A stretch of DNA of 64,000 nt, from assembly GCF_006738645.1 (NCBI RefSeq), contig NZ_AP019700.1:5514351-5578350 (forward strand), in the 5' to 3' direction. This document shows positions 29,588 through 38,336 of this stretch, in pieces; positions within the stretch are counted from its first letter, which is position 1, and every line of letters begins with the position of its first letter. A program made the position numbers and the translations under genes. The notes under the pieces were generated by a model. It was given only the letters and a program-made list of their open reading frames with translations. It was not told the origin of the DNA and did no database searches. The stretch comes from Stella humosa. Lineage in GTDB: Bacteria; Pseudomonadota; Alphaproteobacteria; ATCC43930; Allostellaceae.

Positions 29588-30673
29588 CTACTGAACGAAG
29601 CCAGGCCGGAAGAAGGATTGCGGCGGGGCATAGGCCCCGGGCGTGGTCAGGCCAAGGCGCGAGGCCAAGCCAAAGCAATCCGGATCGCCGGCGGTCGACT
29701 GGCAGCCGGCCGGCGTCCCCGGCGTGTTCACATCGACGTTGGAAGACGCGAGCAGCGCCCGCAGGTCGGCGATCACCACGTTGCTGCCGGTATCGAAGTC
29801 CGGGAACGTCACGCGCATGCGGGTCGGAAAGCCGCATCCGGGCGGACTGTAAGGGCCGGGCGGATAGGCCGCGCAGTCGGCGCCGCCGATATGGACCGGG
29901 AAACCATAGGGTGCGACCACGACCACGCCCGGCTGGACGTAACCAGGCTGGACATAGACCGGCTGGCCATAGGCGGGCGGGTAGGGCAGCGGTGCCGGCG
30001 CGAAGGCGCCCGCGATGGGCGCCCGGTAGGGGCCCAGTGGCAGGCCGGTCGTCGCCATGTCGACCTTGAGGAAGCGGAAGCCGCCAGGGGCCGGCCAGGC
30101 CAGGTCGGGATTGTTCAGCGGCGAGGCGGCCAGCGCCGGGGATCCGACATTGAGCTGCGGTGGCACACCCAGCACGAAGGTCAAGCCGCGATAGCGGCCC
30201 GGCGGCAGTGCGCCGGTGACCGTCTGGCGCGTGTCGGCGGTGCCGCCGGCGCAGGGACCGCTGCCATCCTCGAAATCGAGCAGGGCCACGTTCTGGTACT
30301 GCCAGCGACCGTCCTGCACGAGGTTCATCGGCACCGCGCGACCGGAATCGTCGATCAGGGCGACCTCGGAGACGTAGAAGCGGAAGTCGGCCGGCAGGAT
30401 GGTGGAGCCGGTAACCCCGATCCCACCGTAGGCAGCCCCGCACTGGAAGCCGGCATCCCCGACGGTGCCGGCGAAGCGGATGGTGTGGATGCCGTCGCTG
30501 GGAACACCAGAAGAGGCCGGCACATTGCCCGGCGTGCGCCAGCGCGCCTGCTGCGTCGCGGGATCGAGGCGGACCGCTGCCTCGCCCGTGAGGTCACCCG
30601 TGGGCGGGGGCGTCTGGCAGGCCGCCAGGAGCGTCAGGCCGCTGATCGCCAGCAGCGGAAGGGTACGGGCCAT
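29588..30673 (-). CDS. MbnP family copper-binding-like lipoprotein
   Basis: 361 residues; lipobox Cys19 (LLAACQ). The family core is recognisable: RFYVSEVALIDDSGRAVPM, WQYQNVALLDFEDGSGPC, PPGRYRGLTFVLGVPPQLN, NNPDLAWPAPGGFRFLKVDM, FPVHIGGADC and the late Cys pattern PAGCQSTAGDPDC. In the metallo-mystery-pair system MbnP binds copper after a partner diheme enzyme, MbnH, converts a Trp to kynurenine. Here no diheme gene is adjacent, the usual W-x-W reads W193-P-A-P, and a Pro/Tyr/Val-rich insert sits at ~212-258. A periplasmic or surface copper role is inferred only. Confidence 0.72.
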   Translation of the reverse strand: MARTLPLLAISGLTLLAACQTPPPTGDLTGEAAVRLDPATQQARWRTPGNVPASSGVPSDGIHTIRFAGTVGDAGFQCGAAYGGIGVTGSTILPADFRFYVSEVALIDDSGRAVPMNLVQDGRWQYQNVALLDFEDGSGPCAGGTADTRQTVTGALPPGRYRGLTFVLGVPPQLNVGSPALAASPLNNPDLAWPAPGGFRFLKVDMATTGLPLGPYRAPIAGAFAPAPLPYPPAYGQPVYVQPGYVQPGVVVVAPYGFPVHIGGADCAAYPPGPYSPPGCGFPTRMRVTFPDFDTGSNVVIADLRALLASSNVDVNTPGTPAGCQSTAGDPDCFGLASRLGLTTPGAYAPPQSFFRPGFVQ

Positions 30674-30790
30674 GATTGTCTCCAGCGTCGCCGATGGAAG
30701 CCGCGGGGCGCCACCGTGGCGGCTTTGCGAATTCGGCTGCGGTAACGATGGAGCGGGCGGTTGGTTCCAACACAGCCCGGACTTGGCAAT

Positions 30791-30812
30791 GGCGTGGCCC
30801 GCGGGCCACGCC
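30791..30812 (-). terminator. Perfect 10-bp hairpin downstream of metK and the small lipoprotein gene
   Basis: GGCGTGGCCC at 30791-30800 and its complement at 30803-30812 with a two-base centre. A second inverted repeat (30822-30830 / 30835-30843) straddles the stop codon of the small lipoprotein gene. Together they probably mark the end of the minus-strand metK transcript. There is no T-run after the stem. Confidence 0.4.
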
Positions 30813-30829
30813 GGCAGACGGGGCGGGCG

Positions 30830-30973
30830 CTACTGCGCCCGCCGTTCCTGCCCGGTCCGCTTGACGGCGACCGGGTCGGACGTCGCCTCTTCGCCGACCA
30901 TGTCGAAGCGCGGCGCGCACGCAGCGGTGGCAAGCAGCGCCACCGACGCCAGCATCAGCAACACCCCGCGCAT
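30830..30973 (-). CDS. Predicted 47-residue lipoprotein
   Basis: The product starts MRGVLLMLASVALLATAAC with a type II signal sequence and lipidation Cys19 (preceded by TAA), leaving a mature peptide of 29 residues, charged and ending KRTGQERRAQ. It starts 8 bases after the metK stop and would be co-transcribed. The signal peptide, N-terminal charge, hydrophobic core and lipobox are all in the expected order, which argues against a chance frame. No family is recognised; small entericidin-like or anchor lipoproteins are possible analogues. Confidence 0.6.
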   Translation of the reverse strand: MRGVLLMLASVALLATAACAPRFDMVGEEATSDPVAVKRTGQERRAQ

Positions 30974-30981
30974 GGTCGCGT

Positions 30982-32151
30982 TCACGACAGCGCCTGCTTG
31001 ATCGAATCGACGAGGTCCAGTCGCTCCCACGAGAAGCCGCCATCGGCATCCGGCGCGCGGCCGAAATGACCATAGGCCGCCGTGCGCGCGTAGATCGGCC
31101 GGTTCAGCGACAGGCGCTCGCGGATGCCCCGGGGGGAAAGGTCGACGATCGAGGGCAGGATCGCCGCCAGCTTCTCCTCGTTCTCGACGCCGGTGCCGTA
31201 GGTGTCGACATAGACCGACAGCGGCTTCGACACGCCGATGGCGTAGGATAGCTGGATTGCGCAGCGATCGGCCAGGCCGGCCGCGACGACGTTCTTGGCC
31301 AGGTAGCGCGCGGCATAGGCGGCCGAGCGGTCCACCTTGGTCGGATCCTTGCCCGAGAAGGCGCCGCCGCCGTGGGGTGCCGCGCCCCCATAGGTGTCGA
31401 CGATGATCTTGCGGCCGGTCAGTCCGCAGTCGCCATCGGGACCGCCGATGACGAAGCGGCCGGTCGGGTTCACGTAGAACTCGTCCTCGCCGCACATCCA
31501 GCCCTTGGGCAGGCAGTTCAGGACGTGCGGGCGGACGATCTCGCGCACCTCGGCCTGGTCGAGATTCTCGGCATGCTGGGTGGACACGACGATGGAGGTC
31601 GCGCGCACCGGCCGGCCGTTCTCATAGAGCAGGGTGACCTGGCTCTTGGCATCCGGCCCGAGGCCGGGGGCGGCACCGGAGTGCCGGGCTTCGGCGAGGG
31701 AACGCAGGATGGCATGCGCGTAGTGGATCGGCGCCGGCATCAGGCTTTCGGTCTCGCGGCAAGCGTAGCCGAACATGATGCCCTGGTCGCCGGCGCCCTC
31801 GTCCTTGTTGCCGGCGGCATCGACGCCGACGGCAATGTCGGCCGACTGGGCATGGACGAGAACGTCCACCTTGGCGTTCTGCCAGTGGAAGCCTTCCTGC
31901 TCGTAGCCGATATCCTTGACCGCGTGGCGGGCCGTGGCTTCGAGCATGTCGGGCGTGATCGAGGACGGTCCGCGCACCTCGCCCGCCAGGACGATGTGGT
32001 TGGTCGTCGCCAACGTCTCGACCGCCACCCGCGCCTGCGGATCATGGCCGAGAAAGAGATCGACGATGGCGTCGGAGATCCGGTCACAGACCTTGTCGGG
32101 GTGACCTTCGGCGACCGATTCGCTGGTGAACAGATAGGAACCGCGGGGCAC
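30982..32151 (-). CDS. metK: S-adenosylmethionine synthetase
   Basis: Makes SAM from methionine and ATP. 389 residues, full length. Key motifs are [22 protein letters not shown] at the N-terminus, [12 protein letters not shown] (adenosine/methionine-binding loop) near 121-132, and the P-loop [19 protein letters not shown] near 260-278. It lies 74 bases downstream of an XRE regulator on the same strand, a standard alphaproteobacterial pairing. I found no recognisable SAM riboswitch in the 74-base leader. Confidence 0.98.
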   Translation of the reverse strand: MPRGSYLFTSESVAEGHPDKVCDRISDAIVDLFLGHDPQARVAVETLATTNHIVLAGEVRGPSSITPDMLEATARHAVKDIGYEQEGFHWQNAKVDVLVHAQSADIAVGVDAAGNKDEGAGDQGIMFGYACRETESLMPAPIHYAHAILRSLAEARHSGAAPGLGPDAKSQVTLLYENGRPVRATSIVVSTQHAENLDQAEVREIVRPHVLNCLPKGWMCGEDEFYVNPTGRFVIGGPDGDCGLTGRKIIVDTYGGAAPHGGGAFSGKDPTKVDRSAAYAARYLAKNVVAAGLADRCAIQLSYAIGVSKPLSVYVDTYGTGVENEEKLAAILPSIVDLSPRGIRERLSLNRPIYARTAAYGHFGRAPDADGGFSWERLDLVDSIKQALS

Positions 32152-32225
32152 GGGCGACGCCTCGTCTTGGGGAAGGACAGTGGAACTTCGTGCCGGCCGC
32201 CGCCGGTTCCGTCAAGCGGTTTCGG

Positions 32226-32699
32226 TCAGATCGGCGGAGTCTGGTCGGCGACCGCCAGGGACTTCGTCAGTTCGAAGAGGCGCTTGCGGACGCCGTTGTC
32301 CGGGATGCGATAGTAGGCGCGCACCAGATCCATGGTCTCGCGCTTGGCCAGCGGGTCTGGCTCATAGGCGGTCGCGGTCGAGGCCGACAGGCCGCGACGG
32401 GCGCGGGACGTCGGGCCCAGCGCGGTATCGGCCATCTCCTCGAAGAAATAGGCGATCGGCACTTCCAGCACGCGCGACAGGTCGAAGAGTCGGCTGGCGC
32501 CGATGCGGTTGGCACCGCGCTCGTACTTCTGCACCTGCTGGAAGGTCAGCCCCAGGGCCGCGCCCAGTTTCTCCTGGCTCATGCCCAGCTCGATGCGGCG
32601 CTTGCGGACGCGCTGGCCGACATGAACGTCGATGGGGTCGGGCGCATCCGCCTTGGCACGGGTGGAGCCCTTCTGGGGGCCGCGGGACGATTCAACCAT
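32226..32699 (-). CDS. XRE family HTH regulator preceding metK
   Basis: 157 residues with a Cro/C1 HTH at ~27-82: RVRKRRIELGMSQEKLGAALGLTFQQVQKYERGANRIGASRLFDLSRVLEVPIAYFFE. The C-terminal ~70 residues end RAYYRIPDNGVRKRLFELTKSLA, as in the conserved alphaproteobacterial regulator family found between lnt and metK. The regulated genes are unknown; metK control is plausible from position. Confidence 0.9.
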   Translation of the reverse strand: MVESSRGPQKGSTRAKADAPDPIDVHVGQRVRKRRIELGMSQEKLGAALGLTFQQVQKYERGANRIGASRLFDLSRVLEVPIAYFFEEMADTALGPTSRARRGLSASTATAYEPDPLAKRETMDLVRAYYRIPDNGVRKRLFELTKSLAVADQTPPI

Positions 32700-32744
32700 T
32701 TCTAGAACCTGACGCGAGTGGGCGGGACAACTTAATGGTGTGGG

Positions 32745-32772
32745 TATGTAAAGTACCGTACGCCCGCGTCAA
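32745..32772 (-). promoter_or_regulatory. Possible promoter of the XRE-metK unit
   Basis: On the minus strand, TTGACG at 32772-32767, a 16-base spacer and TACATA at 32750-32745, 45 bases before the XRE ATG. The -35 is good, the -10 weak. It overlaps a short inverted repeat (CGCCCG/CGGGCG) just after the lnt stop. Confidence 0.3.
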
Positions 32773-32785
32773 CGGGCGCATCATG

Positions 32786-34363
32786 TCAACTGTGCAATGT
32801 TCGCCGGCGCCGTGTGACGAAAGCCAAGCCCCAGCACAGCAGCGCCAGCAGAACAGGGACCGCCAGTCCTATGCGAGCATAGAATGGTGCGGCTATCGGC
32901 CGCGGCAGTGCCGCGTCGAGAACGCCCGCCGCATCCAGCGCCAGGCGGGCCTGTTCCCGCCCGTAGGCATCGAATACCGCCGATATGCCGTTATTGGCCG
33001 AGCGGACCAGCGGCAGGCCTTCTTCCACGGCGCGGGCGCGCGCGATCTCCAGATGCTGGAATGGCCCGGCGGTGCGGCCGTACCAGCCGTCATTGGTCAG
33101 GTTCAGCAGCCATTCGGGACGTCGGGTCGGGTCGACGACCCGGCTGGGAAAGATGACTTCGTAGCAGATGAGCGGACCGACCGGGGGCAGGCCCGGCAAG
33201 TCCAGCGTGCGCGGGCCGGGCCCGGCCGAGAAATCTATGCTGCCGGCCGTCACCTTGCCCATGCCGAGCCGGCCGAGGATGGCGCGCAGCGGCAGGTACT
33301 CGCCGAACGGCACCAGATGGGCCTTGTCGTAGCTGCCGACGATCGCACCCTGGGGGTCGATCGCCTGCATGGCGTTCCACACCATCGGCGGGTCGGTCGG
33401 CGTGGGCGTGGTGCGGTTCGTGCCGGTCAGCAGCAGACCGGCTGGCGGGGCAGCCGCGGCCAGCGGGGCCCGGCGCTGCGGGTCGCGGTCGAGGAAGGAC
33501 GGGCCGGCCGTCTCCGGCCAGACGACGTGGGTCACCCGCTCGAAGCCCGGCCCCTGCGACAGGTCGATGTGCCGGCGGAGGATGCCCTCGCGCGCGGCGG
33601 GGTTCCATTTCAGGGTCTGCGGGATAGAGGCCTGCACCAGCCGCAGGCGGACATCGGGAACCGTCGCGTCCGTTGCCCCCGACAACCGCACGAAGCCGAA
33701 AACCGCAACAATTGCCACCAGGCCGGCCGACACCGCCAGCGGCGCCCAACGAGAGCTGCCGCTTCCGGCCAGGGCCGCCGGCGCGCCTGCGGCCAGCACG
33801 GCCACCAGCCCCAGGCCCAGCACGCCCACCAGGGAGGCGGCCTGGAACGTGGCGTCGCTGAAGCCCCAGACCTGGCCGATCAGGTTCCAGGGGAAGCCCG
33901 ACAGAAACCAGGTGCGGATCCATTCGGCGATCGACCAGGCGGCGGCAAGCGCCAGAACCCGGCCGAGGCCAGTCGCCCGCGTCGCCCAGGCGGCCAGGGC
34001 GGCTGCCCCGGTCAGCGCGGCCAGCAGGGCCGGCAACCCGGTCACGGTGAAGGGCAGCAGCCACCAGAAGCTGGCGATGTCGATGAAGAGCGCGGCTGCG
34101 ATCCAGTAGAGGCCGACCGTGAAATAGCCGAACCCAAACCACCAGCCGAGCGCGAATGCGGTACGGGCGCGTGCGGCACCGTCCAGTTGCCAGATGAGCC
34201 CCGTGAAGGCGACGAACAGCGCCGGCAGCAGGTAAAGTGGCGGCAGGGCCAGCGCGCCCGCCGCCCCGAGCAGGAAGGCGAGCCCCCAGCGGCGCCATCC
34301 GGCCACGCCGGAAACGCCGGCTGCCAGGCGCGCCGGGCCGGAAGCCGCGCTCGACGGCGTCAC
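32786..34363 (-). CDS. lnt: Apolipoprotein N-acyltransferase
   Basis: Inner-membrane enzyme that N-acylates the lipidated Cys of lipoproteins. 525 residues: about six N-terminal membrane segments, then a periplasmic nitrilase-like domain with the Glu-Lys-Cys triad in VVWPETAGPSFL, DKAHLVPFGEYLPLR and LICYEVIFP. A C-terminal membrane anchor (GLAVPVLLALLCWGLAFVTRRRR) closes it. The start overlaps the corC stop by 4 bases. Together with lspA in this window, most of the lipoprotein maturation pathway is represented. Confidence 0.96.
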   Translation of the reverse strand: MTPSSAASGPARLAAGVSGVAGWRRWGLAFLLGAAGALALPPLYLLPALFVAFTGLIWQLDGAARARTAFALGWWFGFGYFTVGLYWIAAALFIDIASFWWLLPFTVTGLPALLAALTGAAALAAWATRATGLGRVLALAAAWSIAEWIRTWFLSGFPWNLIGQVWGFSDATFQAASLVGVLGLGLVAVLAAGAPAALAGSGSSRWAPLAVSAGLVAIVAVFGFVRLSGATDATVPDVRLRLVQASIPQTLKWNPAAREGILRRHIDLSQGPGFERVTHVVWPETAGPSFLDRDPQRRAPLAAAAPPAGLLLTGTNRTTPTPTDPPMVWNAMQAIDPQGAIVGSYDKAHLVPFGEYLPLRAILGRLGMGKVTAGSIDFSAGPGPRTLDLPGLPPVGPLICYEVIFPSRVVDPTRRPEWLLNLTNDGWYGRTAGPFQHLEIARARAVEEGLPLVRSANNGISAVFDAYGREQARLALDAAGVLDAALPRPIAAPFYARIGLAVPVLLALLCWGLAFVTRRRRTLHS

Positions 34364-35265
34364 TTGGCGATGATCTCCGGCGCCGCGGCGCGGCGCACGC
34401 GCAGCCGCCGGATGCGCCGCGGGTCGGCATCGAGGATCTCGAACTCCGCCCCCGATTCGTGGCGCACGACCTCGCCGCGCGCCGGCACGCGGCCGGCGAA
34501 GCTGGCGACCAGGCCGCCGATGGTGTCCACGTCCTCTTCCTCGGCCGCTTCGCCGAGCGGCACGCCGGTGCGCGCCTCGACATCGAACGGCGAGGCGCGG
34601 CCGTCGACGAGGAAGCTGCCGTCCGGCCGCTCGACGATCTCCGGCGGCGTGGTGACGACGTCATGCTCGTCGTCGATCTCGCCAACGATCTCCTCGACCA
34701 GGTCCTCGATGGTGACCAGGCCGTCGATGCCGCCGAACTCGTCGACGACCAGCGCCATGTGGATGCGTGACAGCCGCATCTGCTGCAGCAGGTCGAGCAC
34801 GCGCGTGGAGGGCGCCACGAACAGGACGCGGCGGACGAAATTCTCGATGCGGGGGGATTTGCCGGCGTCGAGGAAGCCCAGCACGTCCTTCACATGGACC
34901 ATGCCGATCACCTCGTCGAGGGTGCCGCGATAGACCGGCAGGCGCGAATGCTGCTCCTCGGCGAACCGGCGGACCAGGGTGGCGAAGCTGGTGCCGGCCT
35001 CGATCGCGACGATGTCCGCCCGGGGCACGGCCACGTCGCGGGCCGTCTCGTCGCGCAGGCGCAGCACGTTGGCGATCAGCGTGCGCTCATGGGCGTCGAC
35101 CGGCCCGTCTTCCTGGGACCGCTCCTCGATCAGCTCGGCGATCGAAGGGCCGAGGCCGTTGTCCGACTGGGTCGCGCGCTTGCCACGCCACCAGTCGCGC
35201 AACCGTCGCAGGCGCGGGCGCTGGGCCCCCGGCCCGCTACTAGGTCGTCCGTCGCTTTCGCTCAT
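34360..35265 (-). CDS. corC: CorC/HlyC-type CBS-domain protein
   Basis: 301 residues from the ATG at 35265. It contains two CBS domains (~70-195: TARDVAVPRADIVAIEAGTSFATLV, LDEVIGMVHVKDVLGF, VLDLLQQMRLSRIHMALVVDEFGGIDGLVTIEDLVEEIVGEI) and a C-terminal transporter-associated CorC_HlyC domain (~210-295). There is no membrane domain, so it is the soluble type encoded between ybeY and lnt and linked to magnesium/cobalt efflux. It lies 2 bases after ybeY. Confidence 0.94.
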   Translation of the reverse strand: MSESDGRPSSGPGAQRPRLRRLRDWWRGKRATQSDNGLGPSIAELIEERSQEDGPVDAHERTLIANVLRLRDETARDVAVPRADIVAIEAGTSFATLVRRFAEEQHSRLPVYRGTLDEVIGMVHVKDVLGFLDAGKSPRIENFVRRVLFVAPSTRVLDLLQQMRLSRIHMALVVDEFGGIDGLVTIEDLVEEIVGEIDDEHDVVTTPPEIVERPDGSFLVDGRASPFDVEARTGVPLGEAAEEEDVDTIGGLVASFAGRVPARGEVVRHESGAEFEILDADPRRIRRLRVRRAAAPEIIAK

Positions 35266-35267
35266 GG

Positions 35268-35732
35268 TCACGCCGCCTCCTGGTAAGGATCGGCGATACC
35301 GAGGGCCGCAAGTGCCCGGACCTCCAGCGGCTCCATTTCTGCCGCATCCTCCGTGGTTTCGTGGTCGTAGCCCAGCAGGTGCAGGGTGCCGTGGACGACC
35401 AGGTGGGACAAATGATCGGCCAGCGGCTTGCCGGCTGCCGCCGCCTCCGCCGCCGTCGTCTCGTAGGCGATCGCGACATCGCCCAACAGCAGCGGGTCGC
35501 CGGCCGTGAAGGACAGCACGTTGGTCGGCTTGTCCAGGCCGCGATAGTCGTTGTTCAACTGGCGCAGCAGGGTGTCGTCGGCCAGTAGCACGGCCATCTC
35601 CGGGCTGCCTGCGGGCGGCACCGGGGCGACCGCCAGCGCGGCGCGGACGGCGCGGCGAACCAGGCCGCGGGGGTCTGCCACGGCGTCGCGCCAGGGCCGA
35701 TGGTCGATGCGGATGCCGATCCGGAGGGGCAT
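35268..35732 (-). CDS. ybeY: Endoribonuclease YbeY (rRNA maturation factor)
   Basis: Single-strand endoribonuclease needed for 16S rRNA 3' processing and ribosome quality control. 154 residues with the zinc site H-x3-H-x5-H in HLVVHGTLHLLGYDH and the preceding LNNDYRGLDKPTNVLSF signature. It lies 18 bases after phoH, in the conserved phoH-ybeY-corC-lnt order. Confidence 0.96.
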   Translation of the reverse strand: MPLRIGIRIDHRPWRDAVADPRGLVRRAVRAALAVAPVPPAGSPEMAVLLADDTLLRQLNNDYRGLDKPTNVLSFTAGDPLLLGDVAIAYETTAAEAAAAGKPLADHLSHLVVHGTLHLLGYDHETTEDAAEMEPLEVRALAALGIADPYQEAA

Positions 35733-35750
35733 GGTCGTGCGGTCGGGTCT

Positions 35751-36758
35751 CTAGCGCGGGTAGCGGCCGGTCCCGGCAGCGGGGGGCCGGGCCGGGCGCG
35801 CGTCGTAGGCCCGCACGATGCGGGCCACCAGCGGGTGGCGGACGACATCGGCGTCGGTGAAACGCGCGAAGCCGATGCCCTCGACATCGGCCAGCGTCTC
35901 GATCGCATCGGTCAGGCCGGACAGGGTGCCCGAAGGCAGGTCGATCTGCGACAGGTCGCCCGTGACCGCCATCCGCGCGTCGGCGCCGAGCCGGGTCAGG
36001 AACATCTTCATCTGGCTGGGCGTGGTGTTCTGCGCCTCGTCCAGGATGACGAAGGCGTTGGCGAGCGTGCGCCCCCGCATGAAGGCGAGCGGCGCCACCT
36101 CGATCTCGCCCGAGGCCATGCGCTTGGCGATCTGATCGCTCGGCAGCATGTCGTGCAGGGCGTCGTAAAGCGGTCGCAGGTAGGGGTCCACCTTCTCGCG
36201 CAGGTCGCCCGGCAGGAAGCCCAGCCGTTCGCCTGCCTCCACCGCCGGCCGCGACAGGATGATGCGGTCGACCTCGCCCGCGATCAGCCGGTCGACGGCA
36301 CAGGCGACGGCGAGATAGGTCTTGCCGGTGCCGGCCGGGCCCAGGCCGAAGACCAGGGAATGGGTGCGCAGCGCGCGGATGTATTCCGCCTGCATGGGCG
36401 AGCGCGGCGAGATCGCCCGCTTGCGCGTGCGGATCGTCAGTTCGTCCGACCACAGGCTCTGCCCGCCGCCGGGGGCCGCGTCGATGCCGAGGCGAATGGC
36501 CGCGTCGACCTCGCCCGCCTCGACCGCCATGCCCTTCTCCAGCCGGCGGTAGAGTGCCTCCAGCGCCGAGCGCGCGGCACCGACCGCCGCCGGCTCGCCG
36601 GTCACGACGAGCTGGTTGCCGCGCGAGACGATGCGCACGCCGAGCGCCTTCTCGATGCGGCCCAGATGCGCGTCATGCTCGCCATAGAGCAGCGCCAGGA
36701 GGGCATTGTCCGGAAACTCGAGGTGGATCGGGGTCGCGGTGGCCGGCAGGCTGCTCAT
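35751..36758 (-). CDS. phoH: PhoH-like ATPase
   Basis: 335 residues. An N-terminal KH-like segment (~15-80, [23 protein letters not shown]) precedes the PhoH ATPase domain with Walker [12 protein letters not shown] and Walker [11 protein letters not shown], followed by the sensor [10 protein letters not shown]. PhoH/YbeZ works with YbeY in RNA processing. The start overlaps the miaB stop by 4 bases. Confidence 0.95.
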   Translation of the reverse strand: MSSLPATATPIHLEFPDNALLALLYGEHDAHLGRIEKALGVRIVSRGNQLVVTGEPAAVGAARSALEALYRRLEKGMAVEAGEVDAAIRLGIDAAPGGGQSLWSDELTIRTRKRAISPRSPMQAEYIRALRTHSLVFGLGPAGTGKTYLAVACAVDRLIAGEVDRIILSRPAVEAGERLGFLPGDLREKVDPYLRPLYDALHDMLPSDQIAKRMASGEIEVAPLAFMRGRTLANAFVILDEAQNTTPSQMKMFLTRLGADARMAVTGDLSQIDLPSGTLSGLTDAIETLADVEGIGFARFTDADVVRHPLVARIVRAYDARPARPPAAGTGRYPR

Positions 36759-38173
36759 GCCGCCGCACCCATGCCCGCTGCGCCCATGGCAACCGCACCC
36801 AGGCCAGTGGTCTCGCCCGTAACGATGCGGCCGGCCAGGCTGTTCGTGCCGGCGGCCTCGATGTCGACCGCCAGCTCGCAGCCGATCAGCCGTTCCGCGC
36901 CGTCGACATGCACCGACTGCAGCCAGGGCGTCCGGCCGACGAGCTGGCCTGGATGGCGGCCACGCTTCTCGAACAGCACGGGCACCCGCCGGCCGACCGT
37001 GGCGCGATTGAAGGCGTCCTGCTGGGTCCGCAGCAGATCCTGCAGCGCGGCCAGCCGGCCGGCCTTCACGGCCTCGTCGACCTGGACCGGCTCGGACGCG
37101 GCAGGAGTCCCGGGCCGCGGGCTGTACTTGAACGAGAAGGCCTGGGCGAAACCCGTCGCGGCGATCAGGTCCATGGTCTGGGCGAAGTCCGCGTCGCTCT
37201 CGCCCGGGTAGCCGACGATGAAATCCGAAGAGAGCGCGATGTCGGGCCGGGTGGCGCGCAGGCGGTCGACGATGCGGCGATAGTCGTCGGCGGTGTGGCG
37301 GCGGTTCATCCGCGCCAGCAGCCGGTCGGAGCCCGACTGCACCGGCAGGTGCAGGAACGGCATGAGCTGCGGCACGTCGGCATGGGCGGCGATCAGGTCG
37401 TCGTCCATGTCGCGCGGGTGCGAGGTCGTGTAGCGGATGCGGCGAAGGCCATCGACCTCTGCCAGGGCCCGTATCAGCCGACCAAGGCCCCATTCGCCGC
37501 CGCTGCCGCCGGCGCCATGCCAGGCATTGACGTTCTGGCCGAGCAGGGTGATCTCGCGCGCGCCCAGCGTCACCAGGCGCCGGGCCTCGGCCAGGATGTC
37601 GGCCGCCGGGCGCGAGTATTCCGCACCGCGGGTGTAGGGCACGACGCAGAAGGTGCAGAATTTGTCGCAGCCCTCCTGCACCGCCAGGAATACCGACACG
37701 TCCTGCGGCTCGCTCTGCTGCGGCAGCGAATCGAACTTGGATTCGACCGGGAAGTCCGTGGCGACGATGCCCCGGCCAGGTGCCGGGCCGCCGGGGGCAG
37801 CCGCGCGCGTCGCCCGCGCGATCAATTCCGGGAGCTGGTGGTAGGATTGCGGGCCGACGACGATGTCGACATGGGGTGCGCGGCGCACGACCTCCGCCCC
37901 TTCGGCCTGAGCGACGCAGCCGGCCACCGCCAGCAGCAGGTCGCCGCCTTCGGCGCGGCGCTGGACCTTGAGCGGGCGCAGGCGACCCAGCTCGGAATAG
38001 ACCTTCTCGCCGGCCTTCTCGCGGATATGGCAGGTGTTGAGAATGACGAGGTCGGCCTCGTCCGCCACATCCGTCAGGGCATAGCCGAGCGGCGCCAGGA
38101 CATCCGCCATGCGGGCGGAGTCGTAGACGTTCATCTGGCAGCCGTAGGTTTTGAGATGGAGTTTCTTGGTCAA
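36755..38173 (-). CDS. miaB: tRNA-2-methylthio-N6-dimethylallyladenosine synthase MiaB
   Basis: Radical SAM methylthiotransferase acting on A37 of tRNAs. 472 residues if the TTG at 38173 ([15 protein letters not shown], matching the usual N-terminus) is the start; a TTG at 38197 would add 8 residues. There is no ATG option. It has the UPF0004 cluster cysteines (YGCQMN, LNTCHIR, VAGCVAQ), the radical SAM motif CDKFCTFC, and a C-terminal TRAM domain (~375-445) plus a Gly/Ala-rich tail. A good promoter lies upstream, making miaB a likely first gene of miaB-phoH-ybeY-corC-lnt. Confidence 0.94.
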   Translation of the reverse strand: MTKKLHLKTYGCQMNVYDSARMADVLAPLGYALTDVADEADLVILNTCHIREKAGEKVYSELGRLRPLKVQRRAEGGDLLLAVAGCVAQAEGAEVVRRAPHVDIVVGPQSYHQLPELIARATRAAAPGGPAPGRGIVATDFPVESKFDSLPQQSEPQDVSVFLAVQEGCDKFCTFCVVPYTRGAEYSRPAADILAEARRLVTLGAREITLLGQNVNAWHGAGGSGGEWGLGRLIRALAEVDGLRRIRYTTSHPRDMDDDLIAAHADVPQLMPFLHLPVQSGSDRLLARMNRRHTADDYRRIVDRLRATRPDIALSSDFIVGYPGESDADFAQTMDLIAATGFAQAFSFKYSPRPGTPAASEPVQVDEAVKAGRLAALQDLLRTQQDAFNRATVGRRVPVLFEKRGRHPGQLVGRTPWLQSVHVDGAERLIGCELAVDIEAAGTNSLAGRIVTGETTGLGAVAMGAAGMGAAA

Positions 38174-38246
38174 TGCCGTAAGGCCCCGTTCGCGCAAGTC
38201 ACACGCCCCCTGGCGGGCGGATCATCATGGATTCGGGGTCGCACGG

Positions 38247-38274
38247 ACCCTATCACCGGCCGGAACGCTGTCAA
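38247..38274 (-). promoter_or_regulatory. Probable sigma-70 promoter of the miaB operon
   Basis: On the minus strand a perfect TTGACA at 38274-38269, 16-base spacer, and TAGGGT at 38252-38247. It lies in the 163-base gap after olsA and 74 bases before the preferred miaB TTG. It suggests that the long minus-strand run is served by more than one promoter. Confidence 0.55.
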
Positions 38275-38336
38275 GTGACGCCTGGATGACGGAATCGCAA
38301 GGGGCTGTCGCGCCGCGATCGCCGGCAAGGCCGCGA

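Noticed and set aside
32152-32225. A SAM riboswitch in front of metK
   Set aside because: The 74-base gap lacks the conserved cores of SAM-I, SAM-II or SAM/SAH types that I can recognise; it also contains much of the regulator's end context.
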